A stretch of 64,000 bases of DNA from NCBI GenBank assembly GCA_022605405.1, contig JABYQQ010000014.1:1178001-1242000 (forward strand), read 5' to 3'. Under the pieces are notes generated by a model, which was not told where the DNA came from, did no database searches, and saw only the letters and a program-made list of their open reading frames with translations. This DNA is from Earliella scabrosa (lineage: Eukaryota; Basidiomycota; Agaricomycetes; Polyporales; Polyporaceae). Positions within the stretch are counted from its first letter, which is position 1, and each line of letters opens with the position of its first letter. Both the position numbers and the translations under genes were made by a program. Positions 1-11,786 of this stretch are shown in pieces.

Positions 1-3000
1 TGCCCTGCGGCAAGGGAGGGAGACACGATTGCAAGGTAACGAGGCGGTCGAAGTTGTGGTTGTAGATGTCCGCGACCGCGACGGCGTCCTTGGCGGTCGC
101 GCTGATATCCTTCTTGCTTCGGAGGTTGGCTGCCTGACCGCGCACATGCTTGTCCTTGACCTGAATGAGCACAGCGCGGTGACGCACTTTCGTGCGTACG
201 TCCGCCAGTAGATCGTACGCCTGCCCGATGCGAAGAGTGAGCTCGTATGTGGCACATAACATCGCCCATTCGTCCCGCAGGGTCTCCTTGGACCAAGACG
301 AGGGCAGACCCAACGTCTCACCCTCGGGAGCGCCTGGATCCAGTTGCTCCTCGTCAAGGTCGTCCACGAGAAGTTCCATGTCGTCCGAGCTGTCGTCTTC
401 AAGACCTAAATCGGACAGAACGCCGTCTAGGCACTTCCGGAGCTCGATTCTCCATGCTCGGATGCGCCCCCGCAGCATGCGACGGCTAGACCCAATGCTG
501 TTGCGCCACATCTCCAAAGAGTGCGTTCCATCCTCCAACAATTCCTCTCCGCGGCGACTTCCCTGGTACCGTTTGATGCGCTGCTGGAGCTTCAGCCTGT
601 GTCATACTTAAGCATGCATGGCGTAGTAGAAAAGAGAGATGCATGCGCGTACTGCTCGGCTTCCAACTCGACGCCCTGTCGAAAACATTCGGCGATGGCA
701 ACCGACGGGCTTCGAACAGTGCTGCCCGCGGGTCTTTCGCAGCCGACGCCTGACCCTCTGCCGCCTGAGGGGGCTCGCTCGACGTCCTCGCACACTGTGA
801 CAGAGCAGTCGGGGTGCTGTTCGGGAGCGGGACTGGGTTGGGAAGAGCCAGAGCACCCGCTATCCCGCTGGTTCGCCGACAGCGCCGGCGCCTCGCCCTC
901 CGGGCCGCTTGGCTCCGGGTTAGACGTCATAGCGAGCGCTGCGTGCAGGTTCGCGGTGGAAGTGCCCGCGTCGCTGGAGAGCAACTGGGCCAACGCCTTG
1001 CCTTTACTAGGAACTTACGAGTGGCGCAACATCAGTCCACTATCTTGCAGTCAAACGGCGAAGGAACCTCACCGTGTGTCTCGTCAAGGACAAACACGCT
1101 GCGCTTGGCGGTCTTGCGTGGTTTGTAGGTGGACGGCGTCGGGGCTTGGTCGTCAATTTCCAGCGCCAACCACTGTTTCACAACCTCGAGGCCTGCTTCC
1201 TCTGTGAGAGCGGCCAGATCCATGGTTTGCTTGAGCTGCAGAAGCAACAGCTCCTTGATCTTGCTGGCGATGTACCGGGCTGTCACAATGTGGCGCGTGA
1301 GAATCATCCCAAGACAGATGCGGCGATGGGAGAGTACCTCGGGTTACGTTCTTGTGCCAATTCCATCGATTGAAGTGGTCGCATATGATGTCGTGGCGGC
1401 ACCCGCCGTTCATTTCCTTGGTGCATCCACCCACCGCGTTGTGCTCAGCCCATCCTTGTTCCGGAGTCTCTCCATTGGATTGCCCGCAGCCCTGCTTGTA
1501 CCCCAAACAGTACTCGCGCTGACAGGATTCCTGGTGCGCGAGGATGTGCATCTGAGGAAGCAGGATCTTGAGCTCCTCGATGATCTTCTTCTGCTCAGGG
1601 GGGAGCTTCCACTGATCCCACCGTGCCAGGATCTTAGCGATGTACTCGCATCCCACGTCGTACGTCAACACATGCTCCACGAGATCTTCGCTGCCCTCTA
1701 ACGCGCCTGAGACAGCTAGATCCACGATGGGAAACCTGGTGGATATCATCAACTCCGAAGGCAAGCCACGGGACATGGCGGCACGTACTGTTCGCCACCC
1801 AACAGGTCTACGACTCCTCGAGCGCGGTAGCATCCGTGTCTGATGCAGCACACTCCTACCACTCCGGAGATCTCCACGTTGCGAAACTTACCCACACGCT
1901 GGGAGCGAGTAACTTTGAATCCACTGCATGTCTGGACCTGCATCAGACGGGAGGGTGTTAGGAGGACTCCACAATGGCGGTGGGCCCACTGACCGGTTGC
2001 GCGTCCTTCGGGAAGATTTTGTGAAAGTTCGGCAATTTACCCAAATCGTTAAAGAACGCATTGTTCCCGACCAGACTGTAATCGGTCGCATCCCCCGGTT
2101 TGATCTTCTTCTGCAGGCTGTGGTTGCCGTCGACGCCTAGAAACAGGCGATGCAGATAACTGTTCTGTGAAGCTCAGTATTAATCAGCGTGGAACGCATT
2201 GAAGTGCTCACCGGAGCTGAGGAGGAGTGTCTCTCCAACCCTCGGGGAGGTTTACGCCAACCCAGGGACAAGCGAAACAAGGGACTGCGAGCAGGTTGGG
2301 ATCTCGGTTGGGGAAGCGTACGCCATGGCATTGGCCGGCACGTCGGAACATCTTGAGATAGCGCCATTGGCGAGACAGCCACATGAATTCGCGATAACGA
2401 TCCTAATACATTCGGACAGTTCAGAAGACGCATTCTCGCGGGCGACGCTGGACTTACATAGACCCCAGATGACTCGGCGTGAGTTGGGTGCTCTTCAGCT
2501 CGCTTCTTACGTGCCTCGCTGAGATTGGTGCTTCTCTCGGATTTCTTGGTGCGCTGCTCAAGTTTCTTGATGTAGTCGTAGGCGGACTTCTTCGAGACCA
2601 GCATGTCCAGATGGGAGTCGTCCAGGACCTCCACCGTGAACGCGCTGCGGGGGCGCTTCCACGTCGCAGGGATGAGATCTGCAAGCACCAGCTGCTCCTC
2701 AAGAGATCGGGCCGTGGGACAGTGACACCACTCGAGTTCGACATCGTGGAGTCCGTTCGTATGAGTGACGACCAAGGCTAGGAACTTTCGGGTTGCGGCT
2801 CCGGTCGGCGCGTTCGGGCATGGTTCCCCACGGTGGCCGATGTGATAGACAAAGCCCAAATCCAGCAGTTCGCGGCGTACAAAGAACTGGCCGCACCACT
2901 CCTCTATCCAATGAAAGGGGAGGTGCTTGTGCGCGGACACGATGCATCCATGGCACAAGGCAGGACTCTGGAAGCAGTCCGAGCACCGGTAGCAAGCTTG

Positions 3001-3740
3001 CGCCGTCTGACAGTGGCTGCAAAGCCCGGGAATGAGTTCATCAGCCTCGCGCTCCAACCGGCATCTCAGGATGAGATCGAAATAATTGGATGCCCGCGTA
3101 GTTTGTCCCCAAGGGTTGGCTGGTGACATCTGCTTGTGAACACCCAGCATGCACATATGGGCTGCAACAATGTAAGTACCTTGGTCTTTTGGGTTTTCTC
3201 ACCCTGTTTGGGTTTGGTGTCAGGGACGGACGGTGGTGGCTGGGGTGTGGCGCCCGCAGCCGCTGTTGCAGACTGCGAGCGTGAGGAATGAGGCTGAGGA
3301 CCGTCCGCCGGAGAGAACGCAGCCACAAGAGAATCGGCGTCCAAGGTGACCTCGTTGAGAGACGTGAGACCGTCAGAGGTGCTGCTTGTGACCGCAGGGC
3401 AACCGCGCAGACAATCGCCGTTCAGTGCCAAAGGCGGAGCGCCACCAGAACCGAGTGCATGCTGGGACGACAGGGAGCCAGCTGACGTTGCGAAGGCAGC
3501 CCCAAAGGTGTGTCTGGAATGGACAGCCTCAGGCTCTTCCTCCAATCGGCGCTTCTTGGACGGAGACGGGGACTGGGTGACAAGAAGGACGCGTTCGGTG
3601 AGCTCAACACCCGCAGGAGATGCTGAGTAGAAGTTCTGCCTGCTCACTGAAATATGAGCAGAGGTGGCCGCGGGACGAGTAACCGCAAAGCGACCGCCCC
3701 GATATCGTGGAGGGACTCTGAGGCCTGCTTTCTTCGACAT
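1..3740 (-). CDS. KDZ-family transposase with CxC2 cysteine cluster (3' end beyond window)
   Basis: Kyakuja-Dileera-Zisupton DNA transposase, read right to left. The likely start is the ATG at 3740, opening MSKKAGL, followed by an N-terminal segment QNFYSAS...SPSPSKKRRL that is usual for this family. Next comes a CxC2-type zinc cluster (CSHC, CYRC, CHGC pairs, then HKHLPFH) at about 3000-2870. The transposase core follows: LFLGVDGN near 2140, TYDVGCEYI near 1650, and NGETPEQGWAEHN...RHDII near 1400. Several introns are clear: about 2457-2403, a 53-bp GTACGT...CAG intron near 1770, and a 58-bp GTACTC...CAG intron near 1310. A charged C-terminal tail reaches base 1 without a clear end. The junction between the first two exons, near 3160, is not resolved. 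No certain inactivating change was seen. Family assignment is from motifs; activity is unknown. Confidence 0.85.
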
Positions 3741-4057
3741 AACCTGGTGGGGAGAGCAGCGACAGCGAGCGGGCAAGGTCCGGGGCAGCGGCAGGAGACG
3801 GCAACCAACTACGCGGGCCGGATCACAGCCGGGGGAGCGCCCAAGCCCGTTTTGGGGACCGGGAGAGCGCCCAATGGCCGATTGGCCCGTGGGAGAGCGC
3901 CCAAAGCTGTTTAGGCACCTGGGAGAGGCCCGGCACAAGCCGGCCAGGTCATGTGAGCCCGCCTTGTGCGACCGGACCCCAAGAGGCACAGCGGGAGAGC
4001 GCCCAACGCTGTTTTGGCAGCGGGGCGAGCGCCGGGCACATGCCCCTTTGGTCACGT
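3741..4057. repeat. Upstream region of KDZ gene with repeated GGGAGAGCGCCC motif
   Basis: This stretch holds no gene. It carries repeats of GGGAGAGCGCCCAA at 3861, 3891 and 3993, with a variant at 3831 and decayed copies near 3921 and 4022; the first three are 30 bp apart. Such subterminal repeats can be transposase binding sites, but that is inference. An open frame through it is a by-product of the repeat. The copia insertion begins right after it. Confidence 0.5.
4053..4057. repeat. Left target-site duplication (CACGT) of copia element
   Basis: CACGT lies directly left of the LTR at 4058 and recurs directly right of the other LTR at 10939-10943. A 5-bp duplication is usual for LTR retrotransposons. 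Confidence 0.9.
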
Positions 4058-4650
4058 TGATAGAGTGAGAACCTGTGAGGCGATGTCGCAAGCGACTAGT
4101 GAGTGAGCGGACAGACAAGTCCTCAGTCAGTGAGTGAAAGACTGTATTAGCATAATGCCAAGTACCTAGTAAGTGAGCGGACAGACAAGCTACACAGGTA
4201 CTTGTAAGTAAGAGCATAGAACGCATAGGTAAGATGTGTACTTACTCCTCAGTCAGTGAGTGAAAGACTGAGGAGACGAGTCCCAGAGAGTCCTCCTTAT
4301 ATACCGTACAGGAGCTGCATGAGTAAGCGACAATAAGGAGAGCATGTGATGTGTCTGAGTCAGAGTGAGTCGAGGATGAGTAAGGAGAGACGAAGGATGA
4401 CTCAGACAGAACAAAGGTAACGACAAATGGAGAAAGAAGTATGGTCACAAGGACGACCTAGAGCTGTCTAAGAAGAGTCCGGAGCGTAGAAGAACGCACT
4501 GGAATGGACTGGACAAAAGAGAAGCCTAGTAGCCATGTGTATCGTACAACGTATACCTAATATGGAAAGAAAGAAGCACAGCCTATAGATCCTATCGTAA
4601 GAAGCAGTGCCCATAGCGCCTAATGCGCGTCTATAGTCCATAGTTCAACA
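4058..4650 (-). repeat. 3' LTR of copia element
   Basis: 593 bp, on the plus strand starting TGATAGAG and ending GTTCAACA, so the termini are TG...CA. It is a near-identical direct copy of 10346-10938. It contains an internal repeat of GACAGACAAG and of CTCAGTCAGTGAGTGAAAG. Confidence 0.95.
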
Positions 4651-4659
4651 CTCCCACTC
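4651..4659 (-). other. Polypurine tract next to 3' LTR
   Basis: On the minus strand GAGTGGGAG directly precedes the LTR. This is the expected place for the plus-strand DNA primer of the retrotransposon. Confidence 0.6.
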
Positions 4660-4661
4660 GT

Positions 4662-7600
4662 TCAAGACGCAGAGGAAGAAATGAGACCGGAGTGCTGTAC
4701 GAAGTAGTCTACCACTGAGAAGGTGACATTCTTCGTCAATGCATCCGCCAGATTCTCCTTGCTCGCGATGTAATAGATGTCCATACTCCCACTGGCGAGA
4801 TACTCGCGCACGAAATGGTAGTGGACCTCTATGTGCTTGGTACGTCTGTCGATGGCTGGGTTCTCAGAGAGGAAGATCGCGCCATGGTTATCCATACACA
4901 TGGGCGTAGACGCACTCATATCGTCCCCTAACTCATCTCCAAACGTCCTTAGCCACATCATCTGACGGCTGGTGTCTGACGCTGCCTTATACTCCGCTTC
5001 AGTGGAAGAGAGCGAAATCGTTGGCTGTCGTCGTGACGCCCATGAGATTACGCCACCTGCCATCTTGAAGATGAAGCCAGTTTGCGAGTGCCTATCTGTT
5101 GAACTATGGACTATAGACGCGCATTAGGCGCTATGGGCACTGCTTCTTACGATAGGATCTATAGGCTGTGCTTCTTTCTTTCCATATTAGGTATACGTTG
5201 TACGATACACATGGCTACTAGGCTTCTCTTTTGTCCAGTCCATTCCAGTGCGTTCTTCTACGCTCCGGACTCTTCTTAGACAGCTCTAGGTCGTCCTTGT
5301 GACCATACTTCTTTCTCCATTTGTCGTTACCTTTGTTCTGTCTGAGTCATCCTTCGTCTCTCCTTACTCATCCTCGACTCACTCTGACTCAGACACATCA
5401 CATGCTCTCCTTATTGTCGCTTACTCATGCAGCTCCTGTACGGTATATAAGGAGGACTCTCTGGGACTCGTCTCCTCAGTCTTTCACTCACTGACTGAGG
5501 ACTTGTCTGTCCGCTCACTTACTAGTCGCTTGCGACATCGCCTCACAGGTTCTCACTCCATCACTATCATCGCGATCCTCTGCCCAGTCTGAATCGGAAA
5601 ACGCGATCAAACCGGCATTAGACGCTCCGTCATAGCGCAAACGATAATGTGAAGTCCCCCGGAGATAGCGAAGCACGTATTGGAGATAGTGAAGATGTGC
5701 TTCCGAGGGGTTAGCGCTGTATTTACCGAGACGGCTGATGGCAAACGCGATGTCGGGTCGCGTCCCAAGACAGGCATAGAGAAGACTGCCCATCAAGCTC
5801 TGGAAACGCTTGAGAAGTTTTGCCGATGCCTCCGTCTGAGCGGCTTCGAGCACGGCACCAGAGGGAAGAGGAGTGCGCACAGGCGTACAGTTAGCCATCT
5901 GATGGTTCTCCAGAATAGCCTCGATGTACTCTTCCTGGTCGATGTCGAGTGTCTTAGCTTGACGATCTCGACGTATGCGTAGACCAAGGAATCGCTGTAC
6001 TGGACCTAAGTCCGTCATCTTATACTGCTTGCCTAGCGCCTTCTTGACCTTGTCAATCTGTACACGACTTTTCCCCATGAGAAGTAGGTCGTCGACATAC
6101 AAGACAATGATAGTGACATGATCAGGGTCTGAATCCCCCCCTTGTCGGCGATATACGTAGACTCCGGCATCAGAGTACGTCCGAACAAATCCCTGTTGGA
6201 CGAGCGAGTCATGGATTTTGACATTCCACTGGCGAGAGGCTTGCTTGAGACCGTAGATGGCCTTCTTAAGCAGACAGACGTGATCCTCTTTGCCTTTCAT
6301 GACCCACCCTTCCGGTTGTTCCATGTAAACCTCCTCGTCCAGGTCGCCATTTAGGAACGCAGTCTTAACATCCATCGCGTCGACATCCCAGTCCTCTAAG
6401 GCAGCATGCGCAAAGAGATAACGGATGGACTCGAAACGAGCGACGGGTGAGAAGGTTTCATGGTAATCCTTCCCATAGACTTGCGTGAACCCCCTAGCTA
6501 CAAGACGTGCTTTGTAGCGACCATCTGACTTCCGATCATAGACCCAACGGCATGTGACGACGGATCGGTCCTTTGGGCGAGGAACCAAGACCCATGTCCT
6601 ATTAGCCATTAGTGATTCGTACTCTGCTCGCTCAGCCGCTTTCCAATGTTCGCGATCCGGTCTAGCCATGGCATCCTTATGGTGCTCAGGAATACCCGAC
6701 TTGTACCGGGAATAATGGATAAACGCGAGAATTGATTGTGCCTCAGCCTGTTCACCATCCGCATCGGTCCTAGCATCTATCTGAGCGGGAGGTTCATCAC
6801 CGTACACGTTGTCCTCGGTCCGTGCCTTTGAAGGGACACCCTTGGTCTGTCGCTCAGAGCGACGAGGAGGAGGGGCATCTCCTGCGGCAGGAGGATGACG
6901 TCCGCGACGATGATTCGGCTTAGGAATCTGAGCGGGAGGCGGCGGAGGCTGTTGTGGTTGTGGCGGCTGCGGTTCAGCTTCGGGCGGAGCAGGAGCAGGG
7001 TCTTGTGGCGGAGCGGGAGGAGGAGGTTCGTCGTTATCACGAGGAACAGGGAGATCAACATCGTCATTGGAGGAATCCTCTGACGGTTGAGCAGGGAACG
7101 GACTGTCGTTGGGGGTAGCGCGACGAGTGCCGGTGTCTGCACGTGCAGGAAATACGTCCTCATCGAAGATCACATCGCGAGATACTTCGACTTGGCGGGC
7201 AGTCGGGTTCCATAGACGATACCCCTTTGAACCCGGTTCATAGCCCACAAACGTCCTCTCGACTGCCTTCACGTCGAGCTTCCCATGACGCTTGTCCTTC
7301 TGCACATGTACATAGGCTTTGCACCCAAACACACGGAAGTATGAGACGTCCGGCTTCTTACCAGACCAAAGTGTGATGGGGCATCGCCATTTGAGTCGTT
7401 TCATGGGCTGACGGTTGTAGATGTGAACGGCTGCTTCAAGTGCGAGTTTCCAGAAACCATGAGAGAGTCCGGCGTGGTGAAGCATACAGAGTGACTTCTC
7501 CTCAATGGTCCGGTTGAAGCGTTCAGCACGTCCATTCTGCTGAGGCGAGCCAGGCAACGTCTTATCGTGCTCGATCCCGAATTCGCGTAGCAATGACTCG

Positions 7601-9825
7601 AACGAATCGGACAGATATTCCCCCCCTCGATCGGATCGTACCTTCTTGATCTTACGACCGGTCTGTGTCTCAGCCCAGGCTTTGTACTCCTTGAAAGTGG
7701 CCTCCTGATCGGATTTACGCTTCAGGCAGTAGACACAGGCAAGACCAGTGTAGTCATCGATGAAGGTGCAGAAGTAGCTGTAGCCACCAATCGAGGTGCT
7801 CATCGGTCCAGCGACATCCATGTGGACGAGTTCGCATGGTTCCGAGGCGCGTTTTGCAGACGGAGGGAACGGACGGCGATGCATTTTGCCTTTCGCACAT
7901 CCTTCGCACGGTTTGTCCGATGAACGAGAGTCAATGCCATCTACACCATTGACTGCATCAGGAAGACGCTTGACCGCTTCTTTGCCAGGATGACCCCAGC
8001 GACGATGAGCAAGGTCATGATCGAGTGTAGTTTGGGGCGTAGCATTGAGATTACGTTGTCCTTTCTCGAGCAGAAAGTAGTACAGGTTGTGTGATGCGGC
8101 GTAGTGGGCTGTAACCACCTCATTGCCGACAACCTTAACCGTTTTGCCAGATTCGACATAGCCTTCCGGCCTAGAGTCAAAGATCCTCATATGAGATCCC
8201 CCTTGATAGATGAACCCTTTCGCGCGCTCGATGACACCAGTGGAGTAGAGACGGGTATTGCCTGCTGCTGGAACATAGCAGACATTCTGAAGCGTAAAGG
8301 AAACCCGCTTGCCATCCACATAAGTGTATCCTTTGACCGTGCCTTCACCAAGTCCTTGGACATGTCCTTCACTACCTGCCTGAGCGGTGCCAAACAGAAC
8401 AGGTGTGTCATACGGACGGTACTCAGTGAAGTCATCTAAGCAACCTGTAACATGTTGAGATGCTCCAGAATCCATGAGCCAGAGTGTTGTCTGCTCAAGA
8501 TCCATGCCTTTGGCGCTGTCCGCCTTATAAGCTGAAAAGGAGATCTCGTTGATGGTGCTAGTAGATACAGGTACAAAGGCAGCTAGAGTGTGCGCGTGAT
8601 TATGTCCATTCTGATTCCCAGTTCCACCCGACTGGTTCCCGTTGCCGTTGCCGTTGTCCTTGCCTTTGCCCTTGTTCCGCTTTGGAGCTTTCTCCGGGAA
8701 CTTCTTGTAGCAGTTCGACGAGTCATGGTTCGTCTTACCGCAATGCTCGCAAGGGGGCTTGGGCTTGGACTTCGGCTTCGAGATCTTGTTCGCCTGACCG
8801 ATCGATGTACCACGGAGGGAGTCCTCGAGCTTGAGTTTCGGCTTAACCTTTTCAAGGGTCAGGTCCGTCTCAGCCGTGGTGTGGAGGATAGTGGAGATCG
8901 ATGGGCGATAGGAATCCGGCATCTTGGAGAAGAGCCAGTAGACCTTGATATGCTCGGCGAGGGTGTTGGTGGAACCTGTGGTAAGCTCGTTCATCAGCCC
9001 GATGAAGGTCTGGACCTGATCGACGATCGACTTGTTCTCGTTGAAACGAGGATAGTTGAGAAGCCGTTCGAAGCGGGAGAAGCTGTACCCGTTGTCAGTC
9101 TTCTCGTAGGTCGTGTTCAGGGCATCCCAGATCTCCTTCGACGTGTTCTTCCCTTCATAACACTTGGCTACCTCGGCAGTGGTTTTGTACATGAGGATAC
9201 CACTTGCACGGGAATCTCTCTTCTTCCAATCCTTGAGACCAGCCGCATCGGTGGCAGCTGGTTGACTCTCCGTGCCGCTGACGATATCCCATGCATCGAT
9301 CATCATGAGATAGCCCTTCATCTGACGAGCCCATTCCTTGTAGCCTTCCTGCCCGTGGAGCTGGGGAAGACTCTTTTCCATCCCGGCTTCCAACATGGTG
9401 AAAGAGTAGATGAAGTCGGTTGAGTCGGGCTGGTTGACGATGAGATCGAGGGCTGGTAGAGGAGTGAGAGTCGGTGTAGGCGGAGAGATAACGATAGAAG
9501 GGAGAGGAGTTGGGACTGGAGGCTCCGCAGGATCTTCGAGGATATTTGCAACTTCGTGCTCAGACGAAGCAGGGGATGAGGATGACGAGGATGTGTCCGG
9601 TGTTCGTGGTCGGCAGACCTGGTCAGGAGCGATAGGTACGTTACGACGAGGTACAGTGCAGTTGTCTGGTTGAGCTACTTCCGACTCCCGGTTAGGACAC
9701 GGTTGTCGTTCGCAGTAGTACCACCTTCTATCTGACTCTTCCCAGAAGACGTCCCTTTGGTCAACGCGGTCGTGCCGATGGTATGAGTGACTACAATCAA
9801 ACGGTTCGTCGTCCGATGAAGCCAC
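4662..9825 (-). pseudogene. Copia Gag-Pol polyprotein, interrupted in RNase H by an LTR
   Basis: One open frame runs from the ATG at 9825 to about 5570. In order it encodes a Gag/UBN2-like region, a CCHC zinc knuckle (CEHCGKTNHDSSNC, about residue 355), aspartic protease DSGA (about 450), the pre-integrase HRRWGHPG with C-x2-C (about 610), an integrase core with HMDVAGP and SDRGGEY (about 670-740), reverse transcriptase with VKTAFLNGD and YVDD (about 1160 and 1250), and the start of RNase H (DSDWAEDRD). The frame then enters an inverted LTR and stops. The rest of RNase H, including STEAEYKA and [10 protein letters not shown], continues at 5091-4662. Without the LTR and one copy of its target duplication the frame would be continuous, so the LTR insertion is the only lesion I see. 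Confidence 0.92.
5097..5563 (+). repeat. Solo LTR of the same copia family, inserted in reverse inside pol
   Basis: This is a reverse-complement copy of the flanking LTRs, starting TGTTGAAC and ending CTCCATCA. It is 467 bp against 593 bp; the missing 126 bp lie between two copies of the CTCAGTCAGTGAGTGAAAG repeat. It is flanked by CTATC at 5092-5096 and 5564-5568, a 5-bp target duplication, so it arrived by insertion and then lost its internal region. Confidence 0.92.
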
Positions 9826-10321
9826 TGTGTCGATGCGACAGGTTCAAGAGTGCGATGGTTTGGAAAGCCTCGTGCAAAGGCAACGTAGAGATGAACACCT
9901 GTTCAGGTGAACCTTAAACACCAGCAAGTCGGATATGCTAATGCCAAGGGTAGAAGTTGCCAACTGTGCCCTGAAAGAGTCTGCTACGATGTATGTATGA
10001 AAATGGTATCGTAAGGAGGGTCCGAACGGTTGTCCTCCGGCTCCAAAGGTGATGACACCCCGGATACAACAGCTGGCGGGCGCAAGTGCGTGGCCTGGCT
10101 GAGGGATATCCAAAAAGACCCGTGTGCCTCGAGAGCACAATAGGTTGTACAACGATACTACGAGCTATGTGACTACTAAAGAGCGCTCAGGGCTGCGTCA
10201 CGAGCGCAGGAATGTCCCCCTGGCAGCAGTGTCGGCGGGCACAGTCAAGAGCTAAGAAGTTAGTGGAGGATGTGCACGAGGGTAGAAGTCGTCGGGTGCG
10301 CGCGATGTGACGACTAGCAAC
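9826..10321 (-). other. Copia 5' untranslated leader
   Basis: About 500 bp between the primer site and the Gag start. Only short shadow frames are present; no extra gene is supported. Confidence 0.6.
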
Positions 10322-10345
10322 GGTCAGAGCGCAGGGCTCATAACC
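10322..10345 (-). other. Primer binding site complementary to the 5' half of a tRNA-Met
   Basis: The 24 bases next to the 5' LTR read on the plus strand like the D-arm through the anticodon of a CAU tRNA; the core is GCAGGGCTCATAACC. Priming from an internal tRNA-Met fragment cut in the anticodon loop is known for Drosophila copia and some relatives. Whether the source is the initiator or the elongator tRNA cannot be told here. Confidence 0.75.
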
Positions 10346-10938
10346 TGATAGAGTGAGAACCTGTGAGGCGATGTCGCAAGCGACTAGTAAGTGAGCGGAC
10401 AGACAAGTCCTCAGTCAGTGAGTGAAAGACTGTATTAGCATAATGCCAAGTACCTAGTAAGTGAGCGGACAGACAAGCTACACAGGTACTTGTAAGTAAG
10501 AGCATAGAACGCATAGGTAAGATGTGTACTTACTCCTCAGTCAGTGAGTGAAAGACTGAGGAGACGAGTCCCAGAGAGTCCTCCTTATATACCGTACAGG
10601 AGCTGCATGAGTAAGCGACAATAAGGAGAGCATGTGATGTGTCTGAGTCAGAGTGAGTCGAGGATGAGTAAAGAGAGACGAAGGATGACTCAGACAGAAC
10701 AAAGGTAACGACAAATGGAGAAAGAAGTATGGTCACAAGGACGACCTAGAGCTGTCTAAGAAGAGTCCGGAGCGTAGAAGAACGCACTGGAATGGACTGG
10801 ACAAAAGAGAAGCCTAGTAGCCATGTGTATCGTACAACGTATACCTAATATGGAAAGAAAGAAGCACAGCCTATAGATCCTATCGTAAGAAGCAGTGCCC
10901 ATAGCGCCTAATGCGCGTCTATAGTCCATAGTTCAACA
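10346..10938 (-). repeat. 5' LTR of copia element
   Basis: 593 bp, two differences from the LTR at 4058-4650. As the upstream LTR in the element's own direction it should carry the promoter. Confidence 0.95.
10584..10592 (-). promoter_or_regulatory. TATA box in the 5' LTR
   Basis: On the minus strand GTATATAAG lies inside the LTR, upstream of the leader. This is the best candidate for the retrotransposon promoter. Confidence 0.5.
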
Positions 10939-10943
10939 CACGT
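10939..10943. repeat. Right target-site duplication (CACGT) of copia element
   Basis: Matches 4053-4057 on the other side of the element. Confidence 0.9.
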
Positions 10944-11187
10944 GAGCCTCGATGGCCTGAATGGACATACAGAGGAACATGGCATTAACCTTGCAAACAA
11001 CATGATGCCTCCGCGGCTTGCTCGAACCATTGACAACGTAGTATGAACCTTGAGTGGCCCTCAGCACTATACATCACCTTCATCTGAAAAGTGCTCCACT
11101 CCGCCGCTGCCATTACGTTCCGAGTACACCCGGACGGGCGCGACGAACGCTTCATCCTGCTCACGCCGAGTAAGAACCGCGGATCAT

Positions 11188-11786
11188 CTATACGTTGAGC
11201 GAACGCACCCCGAGGCTTTCATGTGCCCAACGCAAGATGACACCAAGCCTATCATGTTCGCTGTCGTCCCTCATGACGGACAACACGTGTTCCTCGAACC
11301 GCGTCCACTGTGCATTGACTGTGGGGTCGTGTTGGGATGTATGCGATCTCCCAAAGTAGCGCAACAGTGCCTGCAAGTCGTGCAACCTGGCTAGGCTGTC
11401 TGGATGGAGTGTGGTGCCCCAGAGCCCCAAGGGTAGCTCCCCCAGCCAGTCCCGGGAGCGCGTGCGTGACTCGGGGAAGACAACCTGTGCATGCGATGAC
11501 TTAGGATGACCGCGGTCCCCATGAAGGCCGCCACTCACCGACTCCTCCACGACACCGGTGTCCGGGTGATGGACCTCAATGAGAACATCCACCAGCGAAG
11601 TCACGGTGCGCCCGTTCATCCGCCTACCCAGCCGAATGATGCGCGAGACATGTCCTGGCAAAGAACCACCAACATCCTCACCCCAGCCACCTCCAGTAGG
11701 CTCACCCCAACTGCGTGAGCGTGGCGTGACATAGGTTGCCCAGTCTTGTCCGGTGGGTTGACCCCACTCCGCCTGACCCTGTCAAC
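11188..11786 (-). CDS. Unknown protein segment with WG/PTG repeats
   Basis: An open frame enters after a possible splice acceptor at about 11787. It reads AEWGQPTGQDW...SWGEPTGGGWGED, then a mixed hydrophobic-charged region ending GVILRWAHESLGVRSLNV and a stop at 11188. It has no domain I recognise. It lies downstream of the dioxygenase gene on the same strand and may be the last exon of another gene of the same mobile block, or a chance frame. No start codon or upstream exon could be fixed. Confidence 0.3.

Larger units (their letters stand above)
4058..10938 (-). mobile_element. Ty1/copia LTR retrotransposon, full length with nested solo LTR
   Basis: The element runs right to left: 5' LTR 10938-10346, tRNA primer site, leader, Gag-Pol, polypurine tract, 3' LTR 4650-4058. 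The two LTRs are 593 bp each and by eye differ at only two positions (near 4091 and 4384 in the left copy), so the insertion is recent. It is bounded by the 5-bp duplication CACGT. It sits about 320 bp upstream of the KDZ transposase start and separates that gene from the dioxygenase gene. An inverted LTR of the same family lies inside pol at 5097-5563, so this copy can no longer make a complete polyprotein by itself. Confidence 0.95.

Noticed and set aside
4242..4448. Small frame MTILLSPFVVTF... repeated at 4242, 5299 and 10530
   Set aside because: It lies wholly inside the three LTR copies and is explained by them.
10322..10345. tRNA-Met-like sequence
   Set aside because: Only the half from D-arm to anticodon is present and it abuts the LTR; it is a primer site, not a tRNA gene.
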